Source: Eledone cirrhosa
Taxonomy: Eukaryota; Mollusca; Cephalopoda; Octopoda; Eledonidae
Direction: 5' to 3'
Assembly (NCBI GenBank): GCA_964016885.1
Contig: OZ024740.1
Location: 7,584,450 to 7,648,449 of the forward strand
Length of the DNA: 64,000 bases
Shown here: positions 13,644 to 24,830 of the stretch, one piece after another
How the letters are laid out: each line of letters starts with the position of its first letter
Position numbering within the stretch: the stretch's first letter is position 1
Translations under genes and position numbers: made by a program
Notes under the pieces: model-generated
What the model was told of the DNA's origin: nothing
Database searches by the model: none
What the model saw: only the letters and a program-made list of their open reading frames with translations

Positions 13644-13826
13644 ATGTCAATTTCGATTGGTATATTAGTTTCGATTAGTTTATCAGTTTCTATTGGTATA
13701 TCAGTATCTAGTGGTATGTCAGTTTCGATAGGTATGTCTGTTTCTATTGGTATAACAGTTTCGATTGGTATGTCAGTTTCTTTTGGTATGTCAGTTTCAA
13801 TTATTATATCAGTTACTATTGGTATG
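13644..13826. repeat. 18-bp satellite array, segment B, between the two insertions
   Basis: About ten array units separate the SINE from the LINE. They are collinear with about 17085-17267 of the sister block, including GTATATTAGTTTCGATTAG, ATCTAGTGGTATG and AATTATTATATCAGTTAC. This shows two insertion events rather than one composite element. Confidence 0.95.
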
Positions 13827-14296
13827 CAAAAGGCTTCTCCCTCAGAATGAAAGGCAGACTGTATGATGCGTGTATCCGAACAGCGATGTTGCATGGTAGT
13901 GAGACCTGGGCGCTGAAGGTGGAAGACTTACGTAGATTAGAGAGAAACGAAGCCTGCATGTTCCGATGGATGTGTAACAGTAATATACGTGAACGACAAA
14001 GCATAAATGAATTGAGAGAGAGACTGAGCATAAGAGGAATCAAATGCTGCGTGCAGGAGAGGCGGTTACGCTGGTATGGACATGTGATGCGTATGAAGGA
14101 TGACAGCTGCATAAAAAGGTGCAGAGCACTAGAAGTTGATGGAAACCGCGGAGTGGGGAGACCCAAGATGACTTGGGATGAGGTGATAAAAGCCGACATT
14201 ACCCAACTACACCTCTCAAAGTCAATGACACACGACCGTGACTTCTGGCGTCACGCAGTAATACAGGGTACCCGACCTCCCATGGGTACATGCTGA
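13826..14296 (+). pseudogene. C-terminal fragment of LINE ORF2 (endonuclease/reverse transcriptase polyprotein)
   Basis: This frame is open from the insertion junction to TGA at 14294-14296, about 156 codons, or 149 counted from the first Met at 13847. The in-frame codons before that Met (KGFSLR) fit the family, so the Met is not a true start. Visible motifs, numbered from that Met: GSETWAL at 17-23, RRLERNEACMFRWMC at 29-43, RRLRWYGHVMRM at 72-83, GRPKMTW at 104-110 and DRDFW at 130-134. In intact elements this region follows the reverse transcriptase fingers and palm; the catalytic YADD-type motif and the endonuclease domain would lie upstream and are missing. The fragment therefore cannot encode an active enzyme. 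It has no frameshift or internal stop, which suggests a fairly young insertion. It is the only sequence in the window with ordinary, non-repetitive amino-acid composition. Confidence 0.88.
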
Positions 14297-14313
14297 AGCA
14301 TATAAACAATATG

Positions 14314-14328
14314 CCCCCCCCCCCCCCC
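14314..14328 (+). repeat. Poly-C tract (15 C)
   Basis: Fifteen consecutive C residues just after the LINE stop codon. It is the only long C homopolymer in the window and stands out in a strand otherwise poor in C. The exact length may be uncertain because of sequencing error in homopolymers. Confidence 0.9.
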
Positions 14329-14336
14329 ACCGCAAG

Positions 14337-14431
14337 GTGGTCGTGGAGGTGCCACGGCAAAAAAGCACCCAGCCCACACTGTAAAGTGCACGTGTAGGCG
14401 CCACGAAAAAGCACCCAGCACTCACTGTAAA
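14337..14431 (+). repeat. Two tandem ~48-bp motifs in the LINE tail
   Basis: Copies at 14337-14385 and 14386-14431 both run from GTG...GCCACG through AAAAAGCACCCAGC to CACTGTAAA. The second is a few bases shorter. The SINE tail has a single version at 13491-13539. Confidence 0.8.
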
Positions 14432-14581
14432 TGAGGTTGGTGTTAGGAAGGGCATCCAGCTGTAGAAATCAAGCCAGATCAGTTCCTGTATGAGCAAGGC
14501 ATGGTCAGCCGACCAGACACTGCCCACAACAGGACAACCCGTCTAACCCATGCTAGCGTGGAAGAACGGACGTAAAACGGT

Positions 14582-14602
14582 GATGATGATGATGATGATG
14601 AT
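14582..14602 (+). repeat. (GAT)7 terminal microsatellite of the LINE
   Basis: Seven GAT units close the element immediately before the array resumes at TCAGTTTCG (14604). A simple 3' terminal repeat of this type replaces a poly-A tail in several LINE groups. Confidence 0.9.
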
Positions 14603-17499
14603 GTCAGTTTCGATTGGTATGTCAGCTTATATTGGTATATCAGTTTCTATTGGTGTGACAGTTTCGATTGGTATATCAGTTTGGATTGGTATGTCAGTTT
14701 CGATTGGTATGTCAGTTTCGATTGGTATGTCAATTTCGATTGGTATAGCAGTTTCGATTGGTATATCAGTTTCGATTGGTATATCTGTTTCGATTGGTAT
14801 GTCAGTTTCGATTAGTATATCAGTTTCTATAGGTATGTCAGTTTCTATTGGTATATGATTTTCGATTGGTATATCAGTTTCGATTAGTATGTCAGTTTCT
14901 ATTGGTATATCAGTTTCGATTAGTATATCAGTCTCTATTGATATGTCAGTTTCGATTGGTATATCAGTTTCGATTGGTATATCAGTTTCGATTGGTATAT
15001 CAGTTTCTATTGGTATGTCAGTTTTAATTGGTATATCAATTTCTATTGGTATGTCAATTTCGATTAGTATGTCAGTTTCTATTGGTATATCAGTTTCGAT
15101 TGGTATGCCAGTTTCTATTGGTATGTCAGTTTTGATTTTTATATCAGTTACTATTGGTATGTCAGTTTCGATTGGTATGTCAGTTTCTATTGGTATATGT
15201 GTTTCGATTGGTATGTCAGTTTCGATTAGTATATCAGTTTCTATTGGAATGTCAGTTTCTATTGATATATCAGTTTCGTTTGGTATATCAGTTTCTATTG
15301 GTATGTCAGTTGCGATTGATATATCAGTTTCGATTAGTATGTCAGTTACTAATGGTATGTCAGTTTTGATTAGTATATCAGTTTCTATTGGTATGTCAGT
15401 TTCGATTGGTATGTCAGTTTCTATTGGTATATCAGTTTCGATTGGTATATCAGTTTTGATTGGTATATCAGTTTCGATTGGTATGTCAGTTTCTATTGGT
15501 ATATCAGTTTCTATTGGTATGTCAGTTTCGATTGGTACGTCAGTTTGGATTGGTGTGTCAATTTCAATTGGTATATCAGTTTCGATTAGTATGTCAGTTT
15601 CTATTGGTATATCAGTTTCGATTGGTATATCTGTTTCGATTGGTATGTCAGTTTCGATTGGTATAACAGTTTCGATTGGTATGTCAGTTTCGATTAGTAT
15701 ATCAGTTACTATTGGTATGTGAGTTTCTATTGGTATATCAGTTTCAATTGGTATATCAGTTTCGATTAGTATGTCAGTTTCGAATTGTATGTCAGTTTAG
15801 ATTGGTATATCAGTTTCTATTGGTATGACAGTTTCGATTGGTATGTCAATTTCGATTGGTATATCAGTTTCGATTGGTATATCAGTTTCGATTGGTATGT
15901 CAGTTTCGATTGGTATCTCAGTTTTGATTAGTTTATTAGTTTATATTGGTATGTCGGTTTCTATTGGTATATCAGTTTCGATTGTTATATCAGTTTCGAT
16001 TAGTATGTCAGTATCTATTGGTATGTCAGTTTCGATTAGTATGTCAGTTTCGATTGGTATATCAGTTTCGATTGGTATATCAGTTTCTATTGGTATATCA
16101 GTTTCTATTGGTATGTCAGTTTAGTTTGGTATAGCAGTTTCTATTGGTATGTCAGTTTCGATTGGTATGTCAGTTTCTATTGGTATATCAGTTTCGATTG
16201 GTATGTCAGTTTCTATTGGTATGTCAGTTTCGATTATTATATCAGTTACTATTGGTATGTCAGTTTTGATTGGTATGTCAGTTTCTATTGGTATATCTGT
16301 TTCGTTTGGTATGTCAGTTTCGATTAGTATATCAGTTTCTATAGGTATGTCAGTTTCTATTAGTATATCAGTTTCGATTGGTATATCAGTTTTGATTCGT
16401 ATGTCAGTTTCGATTGGTATATCAGTTTCTATTGGTATATCAGTTTAAATTGATATATCAGTTTCGATTAGTATGTCAGTTTCTATTGGTATATCAGATT
16501 TGATTGTTATATCAGTTTCGATTGGTATATCAGTTTCGATTGGTATGTCAGTTTCTATTGGTATATCAGTTTCTATTGGTATGTCAGTTTCGATTGGTAT
16601 GTCAGTTTCGATTGGTATGTCAATTTCGATTGGTATATTAGTTTCGATTAGCATGTCAGTTACTATTGGTATAGCAGTTTCTATTGGTATGTCAGTTTCT
16701 ATTGGTATGTCGGTTTCTATTGGTATATCAGTTTCGATTGGTATGTCAGTTTTGATTAGTATGTCAGTTTCTATTGGTATGTCAGTTTCGATTAGTATAT
16801 CAGTTTCTATTGATATGTCTGTTTCGATTGGTATATCAGATTCTATTGGTATATCAATTTCTATTGGTATATCAGTTTCTATTGGTATATCAGTTTCTAT
16901 TGGTATGTCAGTTTTGATTGGTATATCAGTTTTGATTGGTATGTCAGTTTCTATTGGTATGTATGTTTCGATTATTATATCTGTTACTATTAGTATGTCA
17001 GTTTCGATTGGTATGACAGTTTCGATTGGTATATCAGTTTCGATTGGTATATCAGCTTTGATTGGTATGTCAATTTCGATTGGTATGTCAATTTCGATTG
17101 GTATATTAGTTTCGATTAGTTTATCAGTTTCTATTGGTATATCAGTATCTAGTGGTATGTCAGTTTCGATAGGTATGTCTGTTTCTATTGGTATAACAGT
17201 TTCGATTGGTATGTCAGTTTCTTTTGGTATGTCAGTTTCAATTATTATATCAGTTACTATTGGTATGTCAGTTTCGATTGGTATGTCAGCTTATATTGGT
17301 ATATCAGTTTCTATTGGTGTGACAGTTTTGATTGGTATATCAGTTTGGATTGGTATGTCAGTTTCGATTGGTATGTCAGTTTCGATTGGTATGTCAATTT
17401 CGATTGGTATAGCAGTTTCGATTGGTATATCAGTTTCGATTGGTATATCAGTTTCGATTGGTATGTCAGTTTCGATTAGTATATCAGTTTCTATAGGTA

Positions 17500-20400
17500 T
17501 GTCAGTTTCTATTGGTATATGATTTTCGATTGGTATATCAGTTTCGATTAGTATGTCAGTTTCTATTGGTATATCAGTTTCGATTAGTATATCAGTTTCT
17601 ATTGATATGTCAGTTTCGATTGGTATATCAGTTTCGATTGGTATATCAGTTTCGATTGGTATATCAGTTTCTATTGGTATATCAGTTTCTATTGGTATGT
17701 CAGTTTTAATTGGTATATCAATTTCTATTGGTATATCAATTTCGATTAGTATGTCAGTTTCTATTGGTATATCAGTTTCGATTGGTATGTCAGTTTCTAT
17801 TGGTATGTCAGTTTTGATTTTTATATCAGTTACTATTGGTATGTCAGTTTCGATTGGTATGTCAGTTTCTATTGGTATATGTGTTTCGATTGGTATGTCA
17901 GTTTCGATTAGTATATCAGTTTCTATTGGAATGTCAGTTTCTATTGATATATCAGTTTCGTTTGGTATATCAGTTTCTATTGGTATGTCAGTTGCGATTG
18001 ATATATCAGTTTCGATTAGTATGTCAGTTACTAATGGTATGTCAGTTTTGATTAGTATATCAGTTTCTATTGGTATGTCAGTTTCGATTGGTATGTCAGT
18101 TTCTATTGGTATATCAGTTTCGATTGGTATATCAGTTTTGATTGGTATATCAGTTTCGATTGGTATGTCAGTTTCTATTGGTATATCAGTTTCTATTGGT
18201 ATGTCAGTTTCGATTGGTACGTCAGTTTGGATTGGTATGTCAATTTCAATTGGTATATCAGTTTCGATTAGTATGTCAGTTTCTATTGGTATATCAGTTT
18301 CGATTGGTATATCTGTTTCGATTGGTATGTCAGTTTCGATTGATATAACAGTTTCGATTGGTATGTCAGTTTCGATTAGTATATCAGTTACTATTGGTAT
18401 GTGAGTTTCTATTGGTATATCAGTTTCAATTGGTATATCAGTTTCGATTAGTATGTCAGTTTCGAATTGTATGTCAGTTTAGATTGGTATATCAGTTTCT
18501 ATTGGTATGACAGTTTCGATTGGTATGTCAATTTCGATTGGTATATCAGTTTCGATTGGTATATCAGTTTCGATTGGTATGTCAGTTTCGATTGGTATCT
18601 CAGTTTTGATTAGTTTATTAGTTTATATTGGTATGTCGGTTTCTATTGGTATATCAGTTTCGATTGTTATATCAGTTTCGATTAGTATGTCAGTTTCTAT
18701 TGGTATGTCAGTTTCGATTGGTATATCAGTTTCGATTGGTATATCAGTTTCTATTGGTATATCAGTTTCTATTGGTATGTCAGTTTAGTTTGGTATAGCA
18801 GTTTCTATTGGTATGTCAGTTTCGATTGGTATGTCAGTTTCTATTGGTATATCAGTTTCGATTGGTATGTCAGTTTCTATTGGTATGTCAGTTTCGATTA
18901 TTATATCAGTTACTATTGGTATGTCAGTTTTGATTGGTATGTCAGTTTCTATTGGTATATCTGTTTCGATTGGTATGACAGTTTCGATTAGTATATCAGT
19001 TTCTATTAGTATATCAGTTTCGATTGGTATATCAGTTTTGATTCGTATGTCAGTTTCGATTGGTATATCAGTTTCTATTGGTATATCAGTTTAAATTGAT
19101 ATATCAGTTTTCGATTAGTATGTCAGTTTCTATTGGTATATCAGATTTGATTGTTATATCAGTTTCGATTGGTATATCAGTTTCGATTGGTATGTCAGTT
19201 TCTATTGGTATATCAGTTTCTATTGGTATGTCAGTTTCGATTGGTATGTCAGTTTCGATTGGTATGTCAATTTCGATTGGTATATTAGTTTCGATTAGCA
19301 TGTCAGTTACTATTGGTATATCAGTTTCGATTGGTATATCTGTTTCGATTGGTATGTCAGTTTCTATTGTTATATCAGATTCGATTAGTATGTCAGTTTC
19401 GATTAGTATATCAGTTTCTATTGCTATGTCAGTTTTGATTGGTATATCAGTTTCTACTGGTATATCAGTTTCTATTGGTATGTCAGTTTTTATTGGTATA
19501 TCAGTTTCTATTGGTATGTCAGTTTCGATTGTTATGTCAGTTTCTATTGGTATATCAGTTTCGATTGGTATGTTAGTTTCTATTGGTATGTCAGTTTTGA
19601 TTGGTATATCAGTTTCTATTGGTATATCAGTTTCTATTGGTATGTCAATTTCGAATGGTATGTCAGTTTCTATTGGTATATCAGTTTCGATTGGTATGTC
19701 AGTTTCGATTAGTATATCAGTTTCTATTGGTATGTGAGTTTCTATTGGTATATCAGTTTCGATTGGTATATCAGTTTCGATTGGTATATCAGTTTCGATT
19801 ACTATGTCAGTTTCGATTGGTAAATCAGTTTCGATTGGTATGTCAGTTTGGATAGGTATGTCAGTTTCGATTGGTATATCAGTTTCGATTGGTAAGTCAG
19901 TTTCGATTGGTATGTCAATTTCGATTGGTATCTCACTTTTGATTAGTATATTAGTTTCTATTGGTATGTCGGTTTCTATTGGTATATCAGTTTCGATTGG
20001 TATGTCAGTTTCTATTGGTATGTCAGTTTCGATTAGTATATCAGTTTCTATTGATATGTCTGTTTCGATTGGTATATCAGATTCTATTTTATATCAGTTT
20101 TGATTGGTATATCAGTTTCGATTGGTATATCAGTTTCTATTGGTATATCAGTTTCTATTGGTATGTCAGTTTTGATTGGTATATCAGTTTTGATTGGTAT
20201 GTCAATTTCAATTAGTATATCAGTTTCGATTGGTATATCAGTTTCGATTAGTATGTCAGTTTCTATTGGTATGTCAGTTTCGATTGGTATATCAGTTTCG
20301 ATTGGTACATCAGTTTCTATTGGTATATCAGTTTCTATTGGTATGTCAATTTTGATTTGTATATCAATTTCTATTGGTATGTCAGTTTCGATTAGTATGT

Positions 20401-23400
20401 CAGTTCCTATTGGTATATCAGTTTCGATTGGTATGTCAGTTTCTATTGGTATATCAGTTTCGATTGGTATATCAGTTTCGATTGGTATATCAGTTTGGAT
20501 TGGTATGTCAGTTTGGATAGGTATGTCAGTTTCGATTGGTATATCAGTTTCGATTGGTAAGTAAGTTTCGATTGGTATGTCAATTTTGATTGGTATCTCA
20601 GTTTTGATTAGTATATTAGTTTCTATTGGTATGTCGGTTTCTATTGGTATATCAGTTTCGATTGGTATGTCAGTTTCGATTAGTATGTCAGTTTCTATTG
20701 GTATGTCAGTTTCGATTAGTATATCAGTTTCTATTGATATGTCTGTTTCGATTGGTATATCAGATTCTATTGGTATATCAGTTTTGATTGATATATCAGT
20801 TTCGATTAGTATATCAGTTTCTATTGCTATATCAGTTTCTATTGGTATGTCAGTTTTGATTCGTATATCAGTTTTAATTGGTATGTCAATTTCAATTAGT
20901 ATATCAGTTTCGATTGGTATATCAGTTTCGATTAGTATGTCAGTTTCTATTGGTATGTCAGTTTCGATTGGTGTATCAGTTTCGATCGGTATATCAGTTT
21001 CCATTGGTATATCAGTTTCTATTGGTATGTCAGTTTTGATTGGTATATCAATTTCTATTGGCATGTCAGTTTCGATTAGTATGTCAGTTTCTATTGGTAT
21101 ATCAGTTTCGATTGGTACGTCAGTTTCTATTGGTATGTCAGTTTTGATTTTTATATCAGTTACTATTGGTATGTCAGTTTCGATTGGTATGTCAGTTTCT
21201 ATTGGTATATCAGTTTCTATTGGTATGTCAGTTTTAATTGGTATATCATTTTCTATTGGTATGTCAATTTCGATTAGTATGTCAGTTTCTATTGGTATAT
21301 CAGTTTCGATTAGTATATCAGTTTCTATTGATATGTCAGTTTCGATTGGTATATCAGTTTCGATTGGTATATCAGTTTCGATTGGTATATCAGTTTCTAT
21401 TGGTATATCAGTTTCTATTGGTATGTCAGTTTTAATTGGTATATCAATTTCTATTGGTATGTCAATTTCGATTAGTATGTCAGTTTCTATTGGTATATCA
21501 GTTTCTATTGGTATATCAGTTTCTATTGGTATGTCAGTTTTAATTGGTATATCAATTTCTATTGGTATGTCAATTTCGATTGGTATGTCAGTTTCTATTG
21601 GTATGTCAGTTTTGATTTTTATATCAGTTACTATTGGTATGTCAGTTTCGATTGGTATGTCAGTTTCTATTGGTATATGTGTTTCGATTGGTATGTCAGT
21701 TTCGATTAGTATATCAGTTTCTATTGGAATGTCAGTTTCTATTGATATATCAGTTTCGTTTGGTATATCAGTTTCTATTGGTATGTCAGTTGCGATTGAT
21801 ATATCAGTTTCGATTAGTATGTCAGTTACTAATGGTATGTCAGTTTTGATTAGTATATCAGTTTCTATTGGTATGTCAGTTTCGATTGGTATGTCAGTTT
21901 CTATTGGTATATCAGTTTCGATTGGTATATCAGTTTTGATTGGTATATCAGTTTCGATTGGTATGTCAGTTTCGATTGGTACGTCAGTTTGGATTGGTAT
22001 GTCAATTTCAATTGGTATATCAGTTTCGATTAGTATGTCAGTTTCTATTGGTATATCAGTTTCGATTGGTATATCTGTTTCGATTGGTATGTCAGTTTCG
22101 ATTGGTATAACAGTTTCGATTGGTATGTCAGTTTCGATTAGTATATCAGTTACTATTGGTATGTGAGTTTCTATTGGTATATCAGTTTCAATTGGTATAT
22201 CAGTTTCGATTAGTATGTCAGTTTCGAATTGTATGTCAGTTTAGATTGGTATATCAGTTTCTATTGGTATGACAGTTTCGATTGGTATGTCAATTTCGAT
22301 TGGTATATCAGTTTCGATTGGTATATCAGTTTCGATTGGTATGTCAGTTTCGATTGGTATCTCAGTTTTGATTAGTTTATTAGTTTATATTGGTATGTCG
22401 GTTTCTATTGGTATATCAGTTTCGATTGTTATATCACTTTCGATTAGTATGTCAGTTTCTATTGGTATGTCAGTTTAGATTAGTATGTCAGTTTCGATTG
22501 GTATATCAGTTTCGATTGGTATATCAGTTTCTATTGGTATATCAGTTTCTATTGGTATGTCAGTTTAGTTTGGTATAGCAGTTTCTATTGGTATGTCAGT
22601 TTCGATTGGTATGTCAGTTTCTATTGGTATATCAGTTTCGATTGGTATGTCAGTTTCTATTGGTATGTCAGTTTCGATTATTATATCAGTTACTATTGGT
22701 ATGTCAGTTTTGATTGGTATGTCAGTTTCTATTGGTATATCTGTTTCGATTGGTATGTCAGTTTCGATTAGTATATCAGTTTTTATAGGTATGTCAGTTT
22801 CTATTAGTATATCAGTTTCGATTGGTATATCAGTTTTGATTCGTATGTCAGTTTCGATTGGTATATCAGTTTCTATTGGTATATCAGTTTAAATTGATAT
22901 ATCAGTTTCGATTAGTATGTCAGTTTCTATTGGTATATCAGATTTGATTGTTATATCAGTTTCGATTGGTATATCAGTTTCGATTGGTATGTCAGTTTCT
23001 ATTGGTATATCAGTTTCTATTGGTATGTCAGTTTCGATTGGTATGTCAGTTTCGATTGGTATGTCAATTTCGATTGGTATATTAGTTTCGATTAGCATGT
23101 CAGTTACTATTGGTATATCAGTTTCGATTGGTATATCTGTTTCGATTGGTATGTCAGTTTCTATTGTTATATCAGATTCGATTAGTATGTCAGTTTCGAT
23201 TAGTATATCAGTTTCTATTGCTATGTCAGTTTCGATTGGTATATCAGTTTCTACTGGTATATCAGTTTCTATTGGTATGTCAGTTTTTATTGGTATATCA
23301 GTTTCTATTGGTATGTCAGTTTCGATTGTTATGTCAGTTTCTATTGGTATATCAGTTTCGATTGGTATGTTAGTTTCTATTGGTATGTCAGTTTTGATTG

Positions 23401-24830
23401 GTATATCAGTTTCTATTGGTATATCAGTTTCTATTGGTATGTCAATTTCGAATGGTATGTCAGTTTCTATTGGTATATCAGTTTCGATTGGTATGTCAGT
23501 TTCGATTAGTATATCAGTTTCTATTGGTATGTGAGTTTCTATTGGTATATCAGTTTCGATTGGTATATCAGTTTCGATTAGTATGTCAGTTTCGATTGGT
23601 AAATCAGTTTCGATTGGTATGTCAGTTTGGATAGGTATGTCAGTTTCGATTGGTATATCAGTTTCGATTGGTAAGTCAGTTTCGATTGGTATGTCAATTT
23701 CGATTGGTATCTCACTTTTGATTAGTATATTAGTTTCTATTGGTATGTCGGTTTCTATTGGTATATCAGTTTCGATTGGTATGTCAGTTTCTATTGGTAT
23801 GTCAGTTTCGATTAGTATATCAGTTTCTATTGATATGTCTGTTTCGATTGGTATATCAGATTCTATTGGTATATCAGTTTTGATTGGTATATCAGTTTCG
23901 ATTGGTATATCAGTTACTATTGGTATATCAGTTTCTATTGGTATGTCAGTTTTGATTGGTATATCAGTTTTGATTGGTATGTCAATTTCAATTAGTATAT
24001 CAGTTTCGATTGGTATATCAGTTTCGATTAGTATGTCAGTTTCTATTGGTATGTCAGTTTCGATTGGTATATCAGTTTCGATTGGTATATCAGTTTCGAT
24101 TGGTACATCAGTTTCTATTGGTATATCAGTTTCTATTGGTATGTCAATTTTGATTTGTATATCAATTTCTATTGGTATGTCAGTTTCGATTAGTATGTCA
24201 GTTTCTATTGGTATATCAGTTTCGATTGGTATGTCAGTTTCTATTGGTATATCAGTTTCGATTGGTATATCAGTTTCGATTGGTAAGTAAGTTTCGATTG
24301 GTATGTCAATTTCGATTGGTATCTCAGTTTTGATTAGTATATTAGTTTCTATTGGTATGTCGGTTTCTATTGGTATATCAGTTTCGATTGGTATGTCAGT
24401 TTCGATTAGTATGTCTGTTTCTATTGGTATGTCAGTTTCGATTAGTATATCAGTTCCTATTGATATGTCTGTTTCGATTGGTATATCAGATTCTATTGGT
24501 ATATCAGTTTTGATTGATATATCAGTTTCGATTAGTATATCAGTTTCTATTGGTATATCAGTTTCTATTGGTATGTCAGTTTCTATTGGTATGTCAGTTT
24601 CGATTGGTGTATCAGTTTCGATCGGTATATCAGTTTCCATTGGTATATCAGTTTCTATTGGTATGTCAGTTTTGATTGGTATATCAATTTCTATTGGCAT
24701 GTCAGCTTCGATTAGTATGTCAGTTTCTATTGGTATATCAGTTTCGATTGGTATGTCAGTTTCTATTGGTATGTCAGTTTTGATTTTTATATCAGTTACT
24801 ATTGGTATGTCAGTTTCGATTGGTATGTCA
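17500..24830. repeat. Pair of ~3.7-3.8-kb higher-order blocks
   Basis: About 17500-21190 is repeated at about 21210-24830. Corresponding points include 17836 and 21634 (offset 3,798), 18507 and 22269 (3,762), 18813 and 22593 (3,780), and 19601 and 23398 (3,797). Most of these are multiples of 18, and the changes are whole-unit gains or losses. Shared rare motifs include GAATGTCAGTTTCTATTG, GTTGCGATTGATATATC and GTTTAGTTTGGTATAGC. The two copies differ internally by missing units, for example where the second lacks the paired GGTATATC units before GGTACGTCAG. Edges are approximate. Confidence 0.7.

Larger units (their letters stand above)
13827..14603 (+). mobile_element. 5'-truncated non-LTR retrotransposon (LINE), 3' end only
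   Basis: A 777-bp insertion whose ends are fixed by comparison with the uninserted sister block: array bases 13826 and 14604 correspond to adjacent bases 17267 and 17268. It begins inside coding sequence, as expected when reverse transcription stops early. It then contains the ORF2-type C-terminus (stop at 14294-14296), a C15 tract, a tail with an internal duplication and (GAT)7. The tail is shared with the SINE at 13299-13643. The left flank ends in ATG and the element ends in GATG, so any target-site duplication is at most about 3 bp or is simple microhomology. Clade is not certain; the protein style suggests RTE-like or a related group. Confidence 0.88.
14297..14603 (+). other. LINE 3' untranslated region and SINE-like tail
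   Basis: Non-coding 3' end of the LINE. It holds a C15 run at 14314-14328 and two tandem versions of a ~48-bp motif (14337-14385 and 14386-14431). Next comes a block shared with the SINE (to 14486: GGCATCCAGCTGTAGAAA, AAGCCAG, ATCAGTTCC), then CCATGCTAGCGTGG, CGGACGTAAAA and the GAT run. In families of this kind the 3' tail is what the reverse transcriptase recognises to start copying; that role is inferred here from sharing with the SINE. Confidence 0.8.
12850..19318. repeat. Higher-order block pair: one copy with retroelements, one without
   Basis: About 12850-16670 carries both retroelement insertions. About 16671-19318 is the collinear sister block without them. Offsets step from 3,785 bp left of the SINE, to 3,441 bp between the insertions, to 2,664 bp right of the LINE, then to 2,682 bp from about 15.1 kb (one unit gained). 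Shared markers include CAGCTTTGATTGG (about 13268 and 17053), ATCTAGTGGTATG and GTCAGCTTATATTGG (14621 and 17285). The sister block gives the uninserted sequence at both sites. Confidence 0.85.

Noticed and set aside
13282..13661. 17-bp target-site duplication around the SINE (ATGTCAATTTCGATTGG on both sides)
   Set aside because: The sister block already has two consecutive copies of this unit without any insertion, so the apparent duplication is explained by the array. A true duplication cannot be shown.
13644..13826. SINE plus LINE as one composite insertion
   Set aside because: The 183 bp between them is array sequence collinear with the uninserted sister block, so two separate insertions explain it better.
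13577..13894. Minus-strand open frame spanning SINE tail, array and LINE start
   Set aside because: It crosses three unrelated sequences joined by insertion, so it cannot be an ancestral gene.
13816..14199. Minus-strand 127-codon frame opposite the LINE coding fragment
   Set aside because: The + strand frame carries recognisable LINE motifs (GSETWAL, RRLRWYGHVMRM, GRPKMTW). The minus frame is its mirror with no motif.
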